Shown: positions 1 through 12,917, numbered from the stretch's first letter. The stretch is 64,000 nucleotides of DNA from Notospermus geniculatus (GCA_002633025.1 NMRB01000194.1:406616-470615); one strand, 5' to 3'. Program-made: numbers and translations. The notes: generated from the letters alone by a model not told the origin.

Positions 1-3000
1 ATCTTCAGCTTCTAATTTTTTCTTCTCTCGTTCCTCCTTCTTCCTCTCCAATTCCTCTTTCTTCTTCCTCTGACGTTCTTCCTGTAATCAAGAATTTGAT
101 TGGTTGACTGAAATATCACGTGATTGAATCCCTTGATGAATCGTTCGGAAAACTTCGGACCTATTTTCACTGCTGGTCTCGCGCAGTCAACCATTTTGTT
201 CCGACATGTCCGGCTGACCAGATTCGCAAATACATGTACGGCAACATGGCCTGATCCTTACATCCTCAGCTTTGCGTCTTTGCTGCTCGAGAGCGGCAGC
301 CTCGGCCTGTCGGCGTTCCTCTTCAGCTCTTTCAACTTTCCTCCTTGCCTGAAAGAAAGCAATATGGCCGACGGTTAGCCGTTGGTACAGCAAACTCACA
401 GAGTTTCACACGGGGAGGATTTCTGGGGCGTTGCACAAAATGTCGCTTTATCGAAAAACATGGCGCTGTATCTTTCAAGCATAGCATTTGCTCCTTTAAA
501 TCTTTTATTGCAAATACAGAACCGATTGGAAACAAGTGAATCAGAGCAACCCCCATCCCCAAAGGAACAAATCTTACGATCTTTTCGGTGAGATCCTGAA
601 TGTCTTCATTCATCCTGACGATCTCTTCCTCTCTCTGTTGCTTGTACTCCTCTATCTCAGCTTCCATTTTTTCCTTGTCCCTCCGTTTTTTCTCCTGAAA
701 ACAAGGATACCCGATACATTTGGTGAAAGTCACATAAAGACCGTCGTTGCCAGTCATTCGTTCAACACCACCACCATGAACGCTGCACTTTTGCCCAGGA
801 TCAACTGGGATGGTCCACAGGGACTTGAGGCATGCATTGCAGGGGTGGTGGGCGTGTTACAGAGGTCTAATAACAAACCCCCGAGTAATGCCCCGGTATA
901 CTGACACTTCCTCTCTCTGTTGCTTGTACTCCTCTATCTCAGCTTCCATTTTTTCCTTGTCCCTCCGTTTTTTCTCCTGAAAACAAGGATACCCGATATA
1001 TTTGGTGAAAGTCACATAAAGACCGTCGTTGCCAGTCATTCGTTCAACACCACCACCATGAACGCTGCACTTTTGCCCAGGATCAACTGGGATGGTCTGT
1101 CGGATGACTGACCACGCCACGACCAGCTATTCTACAGGTATGTTCGGCGCTGACTTCGTTGAAGGGGACTAACGTAACAACCGAAGTTTCTTGTGTAGGC
1201 CTTGTGCCGCCCCTGATTTGTTCATTTTCTGTATCATATTTATTCTTTTTGCATCGTATGCTACAGCGCCACCTATCGGCAGGACTACTCGAATTCCCCA
1301 CAACATGGCGACCACGTATTCCATGATGTGGCCACGTGGCACTACGTCGATTAAACTTTCGTACCTCCATCATGAGCTCGGCTTCCGTCTTGGCACCAGG
1401 CTCCGCAGCAGGCGTCGGTGGTTGCCTTGAATAAAAGAAGGAAAGGGTGTCAATGATCAAAAGATGAAATGCAGTGTCATGCATCACCGTCTGGTAGGCC
1501 TAAGATATGCTTTAGCCTGCAAGTGGATAGGGCCTAGCTCTCATTTTCATGCGAGGCAAACATTTTTTGTTAGCGTTTTGCCGTGTTGGATGACCCGGAT
1601 GTAAGAGTTGTGAGACTTCTGATGGACGCTGCTGAAATTAATGTCATCTATAGATAAACGACCTCTTTTCCGTACTAAAGACAAACTGTTTTAAGTTAGA
1701 ATACCAAGAATATAATGGTTTATCAGTTTGACATGAAACGGGGTAGGGGTGTTGTTGATCATCATTATCGCTTTGTAAAAGCTATGTTTGGCTTTAAATG
1801 ACTAAAACGTTGCCGCTCTCCTTATTCGTTGTATCATTATTCAAATTGTATTGTTTGCCTTCCAGTTACAAGGAATGGGGTAACGCGATCATGCAGTTGA
1901 CATGTATTCATGTTAACTGGTTAAAATGGCTACAAAGTTACCTAAACCCATGCTGAAATCCTAAAACCCTCCTGCCAATACACACACAATTTTTTTTGCA
2001 GAAAATGGCATCCTGTAATGCTGTAGGGATGCAATGCGTCGGAGCTAAAAAGGGATTTTTTTGGTGCTCTTACAAAACCACTGCCAGTGGTGTAAGCGAC
2101 ACAATTCGGGATTGCATAGGCGACGAAGAATTCAAAATGGCCACCATCGGAGGTGCCCGTCCGAGGAACGTTGGTGACGGTTTGGTCAAGCTTAAACCGT
2201 TTAACTTGGCAAAAACAGAGTGGTATTACCCCCAGTTAGGAAAGCCCATCATTTTAGAAGTTCGACATGATGATTCCTGGGTTTTACAACAGTTACTGTT
2301 GCTTTACTTCAGATATCACTCAGAATCAGAAAGAGTACCTTGCAACTTAGATATCGTACTTTCAATTCATGTCTTACTTTAGGTTCTCAGTGAACGCACA
2401 CTTGAGAAATTCTTTAAAAATACCTTTTAGCTTTCGGCCCGAATTAATGATTATTCTCATGCAGAGGGACGGGACACTGCAGGATAATAATAAAATATCG
2501 TCGATGCCAAGGCAGACAATCATTCTCTTGATGGTGTGGTCTTCTAAATCTCTTGCCCTACCTCATTCGGGTGATATCTATAGCCGGCTGACAGGAATTA
2601 GGTACATAAGCATAGAAACCACATTGTGTTAACCTGAAACCTTGTAAAGAGAAGCTGTTTTAGTATCGAACGAACAATTGAACCAGCATTCAGTACACAC
2701 ACCAACATTCAACTTGTATGGTCAACCAAATTTTCAAAGTTTCCGACCTCTGTTCGTGGTCAGCCCCAGCGTGAACCCTTGCTGGACACTGGGTCTAGGG
2801 TATCTACAGTTTCTGAAGATTTGTTTCAGAAAATTAGTGAAGATAAAGTTTATTACGAAGTTAAAAACTGTTGATGGTCAGCCCAGCATGAACCCTTTCA
2901 AATTTAGTATGACTGCGCTCAGAAACGTGGTATACTAAACTGTACGGAGTAACTACACTTCGCGATGTAGGGCCATGAAGGCCAACATGCCATGTAGGGC

Positions 3001-6000
3001 CAACATAGAGCCATGAAGACTTAAAGTTAACTTCAAATAAAACAACAGCATAAACCCCAAATGGTGTAAAGGGCTGTTCTTCAACGACAATTCAAATGAA
3101 ATAAACTTGGTGACCATATTATCGTCTGCTAAATGCTGGTCTGAGTTATAAGTAGGAACGCCATGCTAAATTTGCCTGCTTGCTGGAAACTCCTGACTGT
3201 TTCGTAACACCGGAAATACATGCAACAGCCGTTCAACCGTCAATCAGGTGGTGACCACACCCCCATGGCATAAATTACCATGACAATAGCAATCACGTCA
3301 TTCGTTCAATGCAATTCGGTTCATCATCTAAAAGCTGATTCTGGAATATGAGGGACGGTGGTACGCGCAAGCGTTGGAATATGGATCTATGACGTCATAA
3401 TGCTTGTCATCTGCAGCAGAATATGTTCATTCGCAAATGGTCGCCAGGTGGTGTAACTTTCAGGGAGGGGTTTGTGAGGATTTCTTAACAGTATGTGAGT
3501 GAATTATTGCCAAACGTGGACCTTTAGGTGAAAACAGACAAGACAGAGCAGCCATGTATACTGCAAGCAAGACACAAGGACAGAAATGTCATCAAACGGT
3601 GTACGTGTGTAACCAAATGGAAATAGCCGCTGTGCATTCTGGTTCATCACGTGATTATACACGTCCCACGCTATTGGCTAGCCTCTGGAGGTATCCCGAG
3701 GATGGAGAATCGAATACATTCAAAACGTATCAACCACGAAGGTGCTCAATTCTGATGTATGAAGTTTCTGTTGGAAAGCATTTTTTTCTCTCCAGACAGC
3801 CTAGGCCTCCATTTCTTCGAATGGCATGGCTGGGCTTCAGTACGCAAAGCAGTTAGAGGGTGGCCCAATAGCTGTGTCAACAACAAGAAACAATGCTGGG
3901 ACATCACCCACTACTCGGGGAAGATTTTCGCTGGACCACCGTCCAACGAAAGACGCCGTTAAATCACGTGAACCAACATACTCAGGGCTACATCACACAG
4001 TTTGGTTTTGAAGCAAATTCCCAGCAAGCAAGCGTTTGTTATGCACCCATCCATGTAGGACACCCATTCCGAAACCTGTCTGCTCGTTGCCGATTCGTTT
4101 ATTGTGCATTGTTTCAGGCTTCTCTGCTGCGTCATCAGGTGTGTTTAGGCGACGACGACGATGATTTTGGTGACGGGTTCCGTCCAGACCTCTTGTTGTT
4201 TTTCAATTAACAGACGTGATATTCAATTCGGTCGAACGTAGGCCCTACACAGGCTATGGCGCATCCAGAAAAGTCTAAACGGATCGGCACAATCTGTCGG
4301 GATGGGCACACTTCACGGCTGGACACATAACAAGCTTAGAGTCTTTAGCAGGTCAAGAACGTTCTCAAGCAATCATCAACGGGCCCGTGATGCGGAGATG
4401 ACGTCAATCTCCTTACTTTGGCTTCGGTTTGGGAGCTTCCTCGGGTTCCCTGAAGACAAAGATAACAGGGTGTTAATAAAATAGCGACTGATCCGGAACG
4501 AATGGTGTGATGCCTGGCTTCCCCTCGTCCATCCTAGAAAAGGTATGCGTTGATTAGCGGCAACGACGGCCTATTTCAAAACAATACTATGAACAATTTA
4601 GTCAATATTCAGTATTCATTTAACTATTAAACGATATTTTCGAACTCAGTGGTTTCCGGGTTGGTATTCATTTGGTATAAATACCGAAAACATGAACGCA
4701 AAGGGAGAGGCATTTCCACCGCGTCTACTGCATTCTGGGGAACGTCCAGCCAACGTCAGCTACACCCAGAATGCAATAGCCGCCATGATTTTATTCAGGT
4801 TGAGAATGTAGTGGAGCGCCACCTACAGGTTGGCTGAACTTCAGATTACGGGCACGTGTATGCAATGATTAGGTACTACAACTTGACGTTGTATTGTGCA
4901 GAGTGTTCATGACAATATCGTCTTTACTTTTGTCGCTGTTGCATTTTGTTTTAACCTATCGTTTGCAAACAATACGGAGATTTCGAAATCAAACGATAAA
5001 CATAAACTTTACGACAACGTTATTTTTCATACTACACATTAACCAGATTTTATATAGCATTTTCGGTACAAAAATAAGGTTGTCGTTAACGTTTACGTTT
5101 ATCGTTTGATTTCGAAACCTCCCTATAATCCATGAAAATAGAACGATTTGAAAAGGTTCTCCTCAACAAGGAAAAGGGCACTGTTACAACTTCTGATAAC
5201 AATTCAACCTATAAAAGATGGCGCCACCGTCAAACTCTTCACGGCTGAAAGCCGGGAGAGTTCTGGATATGTAGGCTAGATGTAAATACCAAATTGAGAT
5301 ATAAAATACCATAGCGATTAAGTCTGAACTGCTGCAAAACAATGACGGAATGAAGTTTGACTGAATTAAATAATACTTCTTGTTAAATTGGCTAATAGGA
5401 TGCCTCAGAAAATCTAAATGGATATAAATCTCTACAGAAAAACTTATATCATGACCTTTTGCTACTTTGGCAGCTTTCGATTCTTCCAACATCGATGACC
5501 AGTGTTCGACTGGACAACATGGGCCGATTTCACAAAGGGTGTTTAAGACTTAGACCCGTGTGACTTCGTCAAATGCATGGTGGAGGTGCGTGCATTTAGT
5601 GAAGTTACACGCGTCTAAGTCTTAAACACCCTTTGTGAAATCGGCCCCATGTGTTGATCAAAATGCTTCTAATCAAAGTCTTCAGTCGATATGTCTCTAT
5701 ACCAAGGTCAACATACACAATTTAGAGACTGTGCTGACGGGATGCAGCGGTCCTTCAGTAGCCTAGTTAGACGGGACAATATATTTTTTGTTGTAGTAAA
5801 CTATACACACAATCACAACCTATATGATAAGTCATGCAGAAGCAACATGCCACAACTATGATGACCTCTAGAGACTACCTTAAAGCACGACTGTATGCAT
5901 TAGGTGACCCTTTATCCCTCCCCACCTTGATAAGACTGGTCTCCTGTCCAACCTATATATAGCCAGTGGTAACACCGAGGCTGGACTGATACTATGTCGC

Positions 6001-9000
6001 AACAAAAATGGCCGCCATACCTTCATCACTTGAGAAGTTCAACGTGCTGTTATAGCGTGACTAACCCTTCATCAGGTAAGGTAACATGCTTCAACTCATT
6101 CTTTCATGTGTAGCAACACTCTCAATGCCTAATTGGTAACTTAGATCATTCAAATAGATAGATTTGAACAGTCCTGTCGAGCATGCATATACGACGTTGC
6201 CTAAAAGGTCAAAGGTTACGTCGGCCCGCGTAGCGAGATACAAAACCTAATGCATACAGTCTTGCTTTGTTTAAGAGACATCGCCTCACTCCAGGTGGCG
6301 CGCCCAGGCATTTGAATGCTAAGTCCATCATTACGGCTACCAGCCGCTACCTGTTGAGTGGCGATGTCACCTTGGTAACGTTGCAGTATTCGACCGAAAA
6401 ATGTATGTCGTGTTGTGAAGTGCGATGATTGATGATGATTCATGATAGATTGAAAACCCCATTGGCACGAAAGGTGAAATAGATTTCAACCACAAGCCCC
6501 AATTTTACTCCCTTGACAGTAAAAAGGCTTCGTTGGCCTTGGTTTTGGTATAAATTGGCCAACAAGATTCTGTGAATCCACCACCAATTTTCGTTCTTGT
6601 TTTCTTGTTGTGGCTAATCTATCTAGTCCGTGATGATGATGATGATGACGTAAGTTACGTATTTTTCCTATTCTCTCCAAAATATTATACAAAATACGTC
6701 TAAACAAAGTGAACATAATGAAACATAACGTAACAGGTTGTGGGAAGGGGAGGGGAATTATCGACAGAGTTAAAAGTCGGTTAAGGTGGTATATAAGGGG
6801 AGGGATGGATACTGGTTGATACCCTTTAAGTGTCATCAGGCATGACAGTTAAAGGTATACTTCGTGTCAGTCACGTGCACGTTGTCTACACTCATGGCTT
6901 GTAGACGTATTGTGTTGTCATGGAAACGCAATGACGTCATATCAGATGTCATCCAATGGTGGCACCATTGCGTTGTCATGGAGTATTAGATGGTTATTTT
7001 CAAGCATCACCATGGCGATGTTATTGACAAGTCAATGAAACATCATGGCCGCAGTCGGTCACGTGGGCATGATGTCGCCATGGTAACAACACTTAAACAT
7101 GTACAAAAGTTGCGATTTTAAGACTTGTCATTCGTCGTCCATCAAGATCACGAAGATTTCTGTATGCAACTCACTTCTTTGGGGGTGGTGGGGTCGGTTC
7201 GCGCTCCTCCGATTCCCTAAATGAAATAATGGGAAACTAAAAATTAACAGAAGAAACATGAACTAGGCCCTACTTCCTGGGTCATGCAAATTGGATGGTG
7301 CTTTGTGCTACTGATTGGTGCGTAAAAAGGTGCAAAAATGTAAACTAAAAAAGCTAATATGTAGCTTGGCGTCAGGACGCCATAAAAATGTTCAAATTGA
7401 ATTCACTAGGGCCAAAAAAGGTGTAATACGAAAAGAAACTCCTGCAACGGAAAAGTAATGATATAAATCAAGATACCCACTCAAATCACACAGAGAGGTT
7501 TGGTCGCGGGAATCAAGCCGACGATAAATCTCACTGTTCTTCACATGTTTATCGACGGCTGGGTGTCGAAGGTGTGTGGANNNNNNNNNNNNNNNNNNNN
7601 NNNNNNNNNNNNNNNNNNNNNNNNNNNNNNCTATTCTCTCCAAAATATTATACAAAATACGTGTAAACAAAGTGAACATAATGAAACATAACGTAACAGG
7701 TTGTGGGAAGGGGAGGGGAATTATCGACAGAGTTAAAAGTCGGTTAAGGTGGTATATAAGGGGAGGGGTGGATACTGGTTGATACCCTTTAAGTGCATGT
7801 CATCAGGCATGACAGTTAAAGGTATACTTCGTGTCAGTCACGTGCACGTTGTCTACACTCATGGCTTGTAGACAAATTCTGTTGTCATGGAAACGCAATG
7901 ACGTCATATCAGATGTCATCCAATGGTGGCACCATTGCGTTGTCATGGAGTATTAGATGGTTATTTTTCAAGCATCACCATGGCGATGTTATTGACGAGT
8001 CAATGAAACATCATGGCCGCAGTCACTGAACGTTCGGTCACGTGTGGCATGATGTCGCCATGGTAACAACACTTAAACATGTACAAAAGTTGCGATTTTA
8101 AGACTTGTCATTCGTCGTCCATCAAGATCACGAAGATTTTTGTGTGCAACTCACTTCTTTGGGGGTGGTGGGGTCGGTTCGCGCTCCTCCGATTCCCTAA
8201 ATGAAATAATGGGAAACTAAAAATTAACAGAAGAAACATGAACTAGGCCCTACTTCCTGGGTCATGCAAATTGGATGGTGCTTTGTGCTACTGATTGGTG
8301 CGTAAAAAGGTGCAAAAATGTAAACTAAAAAAGCTAATATGTAGCTTGGCGTCAGGACGCCATAAAAATGTTCAAATTGAATTCACTAGGGCCAAAAAAG
8401 GTGTAATACGAAAAGAAACTCCTGCAACGGAAAAGTAATGATATAAATCAAGATACCCACTCAAATCACACAGAGAGGTTTGGCCGCGGGAATCAAGCCG
8501 CCGATAAATCTCACTGTTCTTCACATGTTTATCGACGGCTGGGTGTCGAAGGTGTGTGGATTCCGAGTTTATTTTATGATTTCATGCAGTAATAATGGTA
8601 AATGAGGTTCTGAATGTAGGGAAAAGGTGATTGAGGGAATGTCTGTTATGTTTTGTTGTGTGATATATAGGTTGGAAAGCAAATCAGACTATTTCTCTGT
8701 CCTATTCGGATGCAGCACTATTAGGACAGAGGACTAGTCTAGAAGCATGTGAAGCCATTTTGGTTCCCGAAGCCGCCGCTAGGGCTAGAAGGCTTCGGTT
8801 CGGTCTTTGGTTCTGGCTGCCATTTTGCTTCTAGCCCTAGCGGTGGCTTCAGGAACTAAAATGCATGTGAGGCGAGGAAGACATGAATCAGATGCGATAA
8901 TGCTATTGTAACACCACTGACAAACGTTAAGTCTATTCAGCTTCTCTCTAGGATCCACTAATACTAATCTGCTCCATACGCCAGCGCCGTCCTAGGACTT

Positions 9001-12000
9001 CCGGCCAGACGTCCTTAATGATCCATCCTCGACACCTGTGAGGCCATATGGATGGAACCGCAGATGACGAGGTTGGAGGGGTAGCGCGAAACTTTCGTTT
9101 GCGTCATAGTCCGGACGCAGAACGAAAAAGCCCAAAATCGGAGTTTTGCGTCCGGACTATCTGGACGTTGGTCAGTATCGCAGTACGGAACATCCTTGGC
9201 ACCATTAGGTCACATCAGATGTGTTAGGGTACTGTCACACTGAAGTAGTTCTCAAAACGTCCTGTCTCGTCCTAAAAAAAATCGTAAAACGGGATAGAGC
9301 GTGTAATGTTGGCCAAATAATGTCTCGAAGTGCTGGAGCACCCTTCCCCTAGTTTGAAAGTGTTTATTTATACAATGAGAGTAAACTTTACAAGAGCCCA
9401 GGGCCGAGGCAAGGCATTGTGTAATGTTTGCCAAATAATGTCTCGAAGTGCTGGAGCACCCTTCCCCTCCGAGCCCGTCCATGAAGTTCGTAAAGACACT
9501 ATAAAAAGTTGCCACTGCGTCCACTCCGTTCGCACACAGTTTGAGCCAGTTCGGCAACATTTTCAAGAACGTACTGAGAACTAGCTCAGTGTGCCACGGG
9601 GGCATAATTTCTATTCGCCGAAATTTGGTTGCGACCCAGGTCAGCTGAGCGTGCCAATTGGGAAACCAAGATGGCGGCTGAATAGATCTGATGTTTTTGC
9701 GACAGTGCCAAGAATGCGATACGGTGACAACGAAAGGCGCTCCTTCTGAACACTGTTGGCTAGTGTAGGCACACCAAGCAATTTTCACACAACTCACGGA
9801 GCACGCTGTTCTGTTTCTGCGGCGGGAGATGGGCTTCTTGATCTGGAGACAAGAAATCAAATGAAAAACAAAGGATAGCAATAGAATGAACATGTGAAAT
9901 CATTCCCGGTGTAACGTTTTTGAGTGTTCCCCATTTGTGAGTGTTCCCCTCCTATTATGCAGCAATGAACTGATGATACGCAACAGAAATACAGTAAGTT
10001 GATAATGACAGTTGAAATCTTTGATGTCCTGTACGACAAGCAGTCTCAAGCAAAATGTTGACCCATGAGGAAGATACAGGCAGGGAGAACTTTGCGATGT
10101 CTTGCTTGAGAATGAATGAAAGTATGGAGGATTTGTTGACAAGATAACTGTAGTGACAAAATACTTACCGACAGTCATATTAAAACAGAGCAATATACAC
10201 AGAGTAAAAGTAATAGAAAAAGTAAGATATATTAATATTTTGTTACTATCCGCTCTCTAATCAACGTCTCGGCATCAGTTTGAGTAGGCTAAACCTCAAT
10301 CGCAAATAAAAGTTGGGTGAACCAAACAGTAGCTGAACCCCATAAATTAGTTGACCAGTGGAAGGTTGCACTGTGCATAGCATCTAAACTGCTTATCATT
10401 TTGACCTGCCTTTTCCTCTTTAGCATCCTTTCCCATGTGGAAAATGGTCAGCAATTAAGATATCATCCAAGTACAGACTGATCAGTATACTGTATGGGGG
10501 ACAGCTACTGTCTGATTCACCCCCTATATACCAGGCGAAATATGTCCACCCAGTTCCACCATTCAAAACATGCTAAAGCGAAACCCTATTCTATTCTACC
10601 ATTCCGTGGAAAAAATTATGTTCTTTAAGGGATTCTTCGTTGGCAAGTAGAAGAAGATGTTTCATAAAGAATCCTTAATCGAACCTTGGAAGTTTCCATT
10701 TTTTCCAGTTCAGAGAGATTTTTCATAAGGGTCAACAGGGGCGTAGCTAGCTTTTATGGCCTGTGGGGGGAGTTGATTTAGTGTGGAGGGTGAAGCCCTT
10801 CCTTCGGTGCGTGCACTGNGAAGAGGGGAAATGATCTTTTAGAGAAAAAAATGTTTTGTCCCCTTTTTTGCTGGGGGGGGGGGGCACCCGCTAGCTACGC
10901 CCCTGGTCAATGAATGAAGTGACTTGTCACACCTTTGGAAAGAGTCTCTGAGAAAATGAAAACTGTGTCGGTGAAAAGATGCTAATAAAGCAGAGTAAGG
11001 ATGGAGGTCGATGGTGATTACTGCTAGGGCAGATAGGAACCATGTTAAATTCACAGCAAGACAGAAGATAACTTTTAACCTGAACACTGTTCATGGTCGT
11101 ATGGAGGCGGACGGAGTCGCTGCTGGCCAGCTTCGACATTATCGACGATGTACTGAAGAAGTATAGTTCATCGTACCTTTGGATTTAGAATAGTTAAGGC
11201 TACAGTTTTAGCGCTGCTGGCGTCGGTTTTCATCCGCCCAAGCGAGAACTACAAAATGTCAGTTGAGGAATTTGGATAACGCAACGAAAAATAACGAAGA
11301 ATGTATATTCGGAGAGAGACGATTATGGCAAAAAGATGAAGGTAGTTGTTAGTGCTTGTTTTTCGTGAAATAAAGAGGGCACTAATACTAAAAGGCTTCT
11401 GATCAGGTTTTGGCGTGTTTAAACATTTGTTACCAACGGGACCTTGAATTCGTTTTAAGCAATGTCGCAAAACACTGCTTCTATCCACCATCCGAGAATG
11501 CGTTAGACTGGTACCCGGTCCCAACATAGCTCTCGGAGAGAAAGGGACCGGTACTGGGCGGCCATACTTGGCAGAAAACTGCCATGTTATGACGTCACAG
11601 AAGGTACGCCTCAGTACTGAGAAATAGCTCACTTACCTCACATCCCAAAATAGCTAAACTAATCAACGGCGACGTTACATATTCAAAATCAAAAAGAGCT
11701 AGCCAATCAACTGCGTCGTTACATCAGGCAATACCGGCCCCTTATCCTTGAGCTATGTTGGGACCGGGAACCAGTCTAGAATGCGTTGCGGTCGGAAAAC
11801 AAAGCTAAAGACGCCAAAAGATTGATGACATGCAACTACGTCTATGTGACGTTCAAAGCCGGATATGACATCATGTCGGAGCGTTGGCGATGGTTGCGCG
11901 GTTCGTACAGACATCGATCACTCTTCCTACTTACCTCTGCTCAGTATCGCTGCATGTGATAGATTGAGAAATAAACATGAAGGTGAAACGAATGAATGGT

Positions 12001-12917
12001 GGAGTAATCAAAGGGGGTAATTATTAAATAATTATATTGTACGTAAATGGGATTATGACAAAATGAAATCAAAATAATGTAGTCAGGAATCTGAACCCCA
12101 CATCAGGCACGTTCTTCCTAGATGCGTTATGACATTCATCCTGCCCTTAAAAATCCATAGGGAGCAATTCGAGGGTTTAGTCTGATTCCTCTAAGGGGCA
12201 ATAATGATGCTCCTTCTTTGTGAATGACAATGTCATTAACCTTAATAAAGACCGAAGTGTTTCTATCACACCAACAATCTAAAAACGACTATTAAATGAA
12301 TCTCTTACAAATAAAGTTAAAATTCTTGATCATGAACATATCACCAGACTCAGCAACCCTTTTTTATGCATTCTTCCAAGCCCAACAAACTTAGACATAC
12401 AGGCCCCTACACGTGGACACTACCAAAACTTTGCCGCTAACCTTGTCTGTTGTGTGTGTCGATGTACTGTACATGGTATAATGTGCGTGCATGTAGTGTA
12501 CATTTCTGTGTCAGAGTATGCACGTATGTATACATGTCTATTTGTCTTACACAAATAAGTAGAAAGCAGAAAGAGAGAAAGAAAGAGAGAGAAAGAAAGA
12601 AAGAAAGAAAGAAGGAAGAGTAAGAAAAAGAGAGAGAAAAGAGTAGAGAGAGAGGAAGAGGAAGAAATGACCGGATAGAACATCAAGGACATTCGTCGAA
12701 TGTTTTCAGCTGATGAGATCGGGGCAAAGTGAACGTAAGTACCTGGCATGACATAAATTATTACATACATAACCCTGGGATCAAAGAAGTACAATAAAGA
12801 GGGAGTTAAAACGAGAAGTATTTTAATCGGTTGATGATTTTTCAATAGCGTGTGCCTACCTTTCCACTTCCTGGTCCGAGTCAGCCATTTTGATAGCCTA
12901 GGTTTCTATCCACAAAA
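1..12917 (-). CDS. TnT: Troponin T gene, 5' part (runs off left edge)
   Basis: Troponin T ties the troponin complex to tropomyosin on thin filaments of striated muscle. Coding exons in transcript order: 12888-12860 (ATG at 12888, starts MADSDQEVE; the exon extends to 12917 as 5'UTR behind an acceptor), 11949-11935 (15 bp), 9842-9798 (45 bp), 8196-8155 and/or its duplicate 7216-7175 (42 bp, EREPTPPPPKK), 4449-4417 (33 bp), 1425-1365, 694-578, 348-262 and 81-1 (incomplete). All junctions are GT-AG and phases match. The N-terminus is a Glu/Pro-rich variable region. From exon 694-578 onward it is a Lys/Arg/Glu coiled coil, with ARRKVERAEEERRQ resembling the conserved tropomyosin-binding stretch of arthropod troponin T (known of the family). 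The many tiny in-phase exons suggest alternative splicing, as in other troponin T genes (inference). The C-terminal half lies outside the window. Additional microexons may have been missed. Confidence 0.85.
627..1096. repeat. Tandem repeat copying a troponin T exon start
   Basis: A stretch of about 190 bp at 627-815 recurs at about 907-1096 with very few changes. The first copy covers most of troponin T exon 694-578 and its upstream intron. The second copy keeps the acceptor and the first two thirds of the exon (to about base 907 on the plus strand) but loses the exon's 3' end and donor site. The second copy is therefore a truncated pseudo-exon lying upstream of the real exon in the transcript direction. 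Confidence 0.8.
4976..5123. repeat. MITE, family GGGAGGTTTCGAAATC, copy 1
   Basis: Inverted ends GAGATTTCGAAATCAAACG and the complement of GATTTCGAAACCTCCC enclose AT-rich DNA with a second inverted block (ACGTAAAC/GTTTACGT). The same ends recur at 26353-26484, 26993-27141, partly at 27157-27263 and 34527-34646, and as the diverged copy 51041-51136. It is too short to code for a transposase, so it is a non-autonomous DNA element by structure. Confidence 0.75.
5521..5647. repeat. Hairpin MITE, GGGCCGATTTCACAAAGGG ends
   Basis: A near-perfect inverted repeat with arms of about 50 bp starts GGGCCGATTTCACAAAGGG and ends with its complement, enclosing a short loop. A 3-bp flanking CAT is a possible target-site duplication. 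It lies in a troponin T intron. Confidence 0.75.
6668..8560. repeat. Tandem duplication of about 0.97 kb around a gap of Ns
   Basis: The sequence from 6668 to about 7580 is repeated from 7631 to about 8560 at an offset of 963-980 bp, with scattered substitutions and small indels. A run of 50 Ns (7581-7630) sits exactly at the junction. Each copy carries an identical 42-bp troponin T exon (7216-7175 and 8196-8155). The exon length is a multiple of three, so including both would keep the frame. The gap position suggests either an unresolved repeat or two haplotypes joined in tandem. Confidence 0.9.
8753..8862. repeat. Foldback element with 8-bp flanking repeat
   Basis: Arms of about 35 bp (beginning near ATTTTGGTTCCCGAAGCC) form an imperfect inverted repeat around a short loop. 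The 8-mer GCATGTGA stands on both sides (8745-8752 and 8863-8870), consistent with a target-site duplication of hAT or P type. The family assignment is inference. Confidence 0.65.
9303..9615. repeat. Dispersed repeat, two nested motif copies
   Basis: The motif CCAAATAATGTCTCGAAGTG occurs at about 9312 and 9430 and again at about 34218 inside an Amt intron. The second copy here and the one at about 34199-34373 share a longer alignment, including AGTTCGTAAA and TTTTCAAGAACGT blocks. No coding capacity is evident. It lies in the troponin T intron upstream of exon 9842-9798 in genomic order. Confidence 0.6.
10736..10905. mobile_element. hAT-like MITE, CAGGGGCGTAGCTAGC ends, 5-bp TSD
   Basis: A 170-bp element starting CAGGGGCGTAGCTAGC and ending with its complement, with a G-run inside. 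The direct repeat GTCAA flanks it on both sides (10731-10735 and 10906-10910). CAGGGGCGTAGC termini are widespread in non-autonomous hAT-type elements, and the 5-bp duplication fits the hAT5 group (family knowledge; assignment inferred). A second copy of the left end begins at about 63953 and runs off the window. Confidence 0.75.
12545..12665. repeat. GAAA/GA microsatellite
   Basis: Purine-rich simple sequence of GAAA and GA units with interruptions, in the first troponin T intron after the start exon. The open frames across it are low-complexity artefacts. Confidence 0.9.

Noticed and set aside
6785-6800. TATATAAGG near GGTGGTATATAAGGGG as a TATA box
   Set aside because: It lies on the opposite strand within a troponin T intron, is repeated at 7750 by duplication, and has no coding exon downstream on that strand.
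7392-7782. Open frames containing runs of unknown residues
   Set aside because: They cross the 50-N gap and the residues are not real.
11060-11150. Possible minus-strand exon starting MSKLASSDSVRL
   Set aside because: There is an acceptor-like TTCTTCAG and a weak GTTAAA donor, but no phase-compatible place in the troponin T chain and no partner exons.
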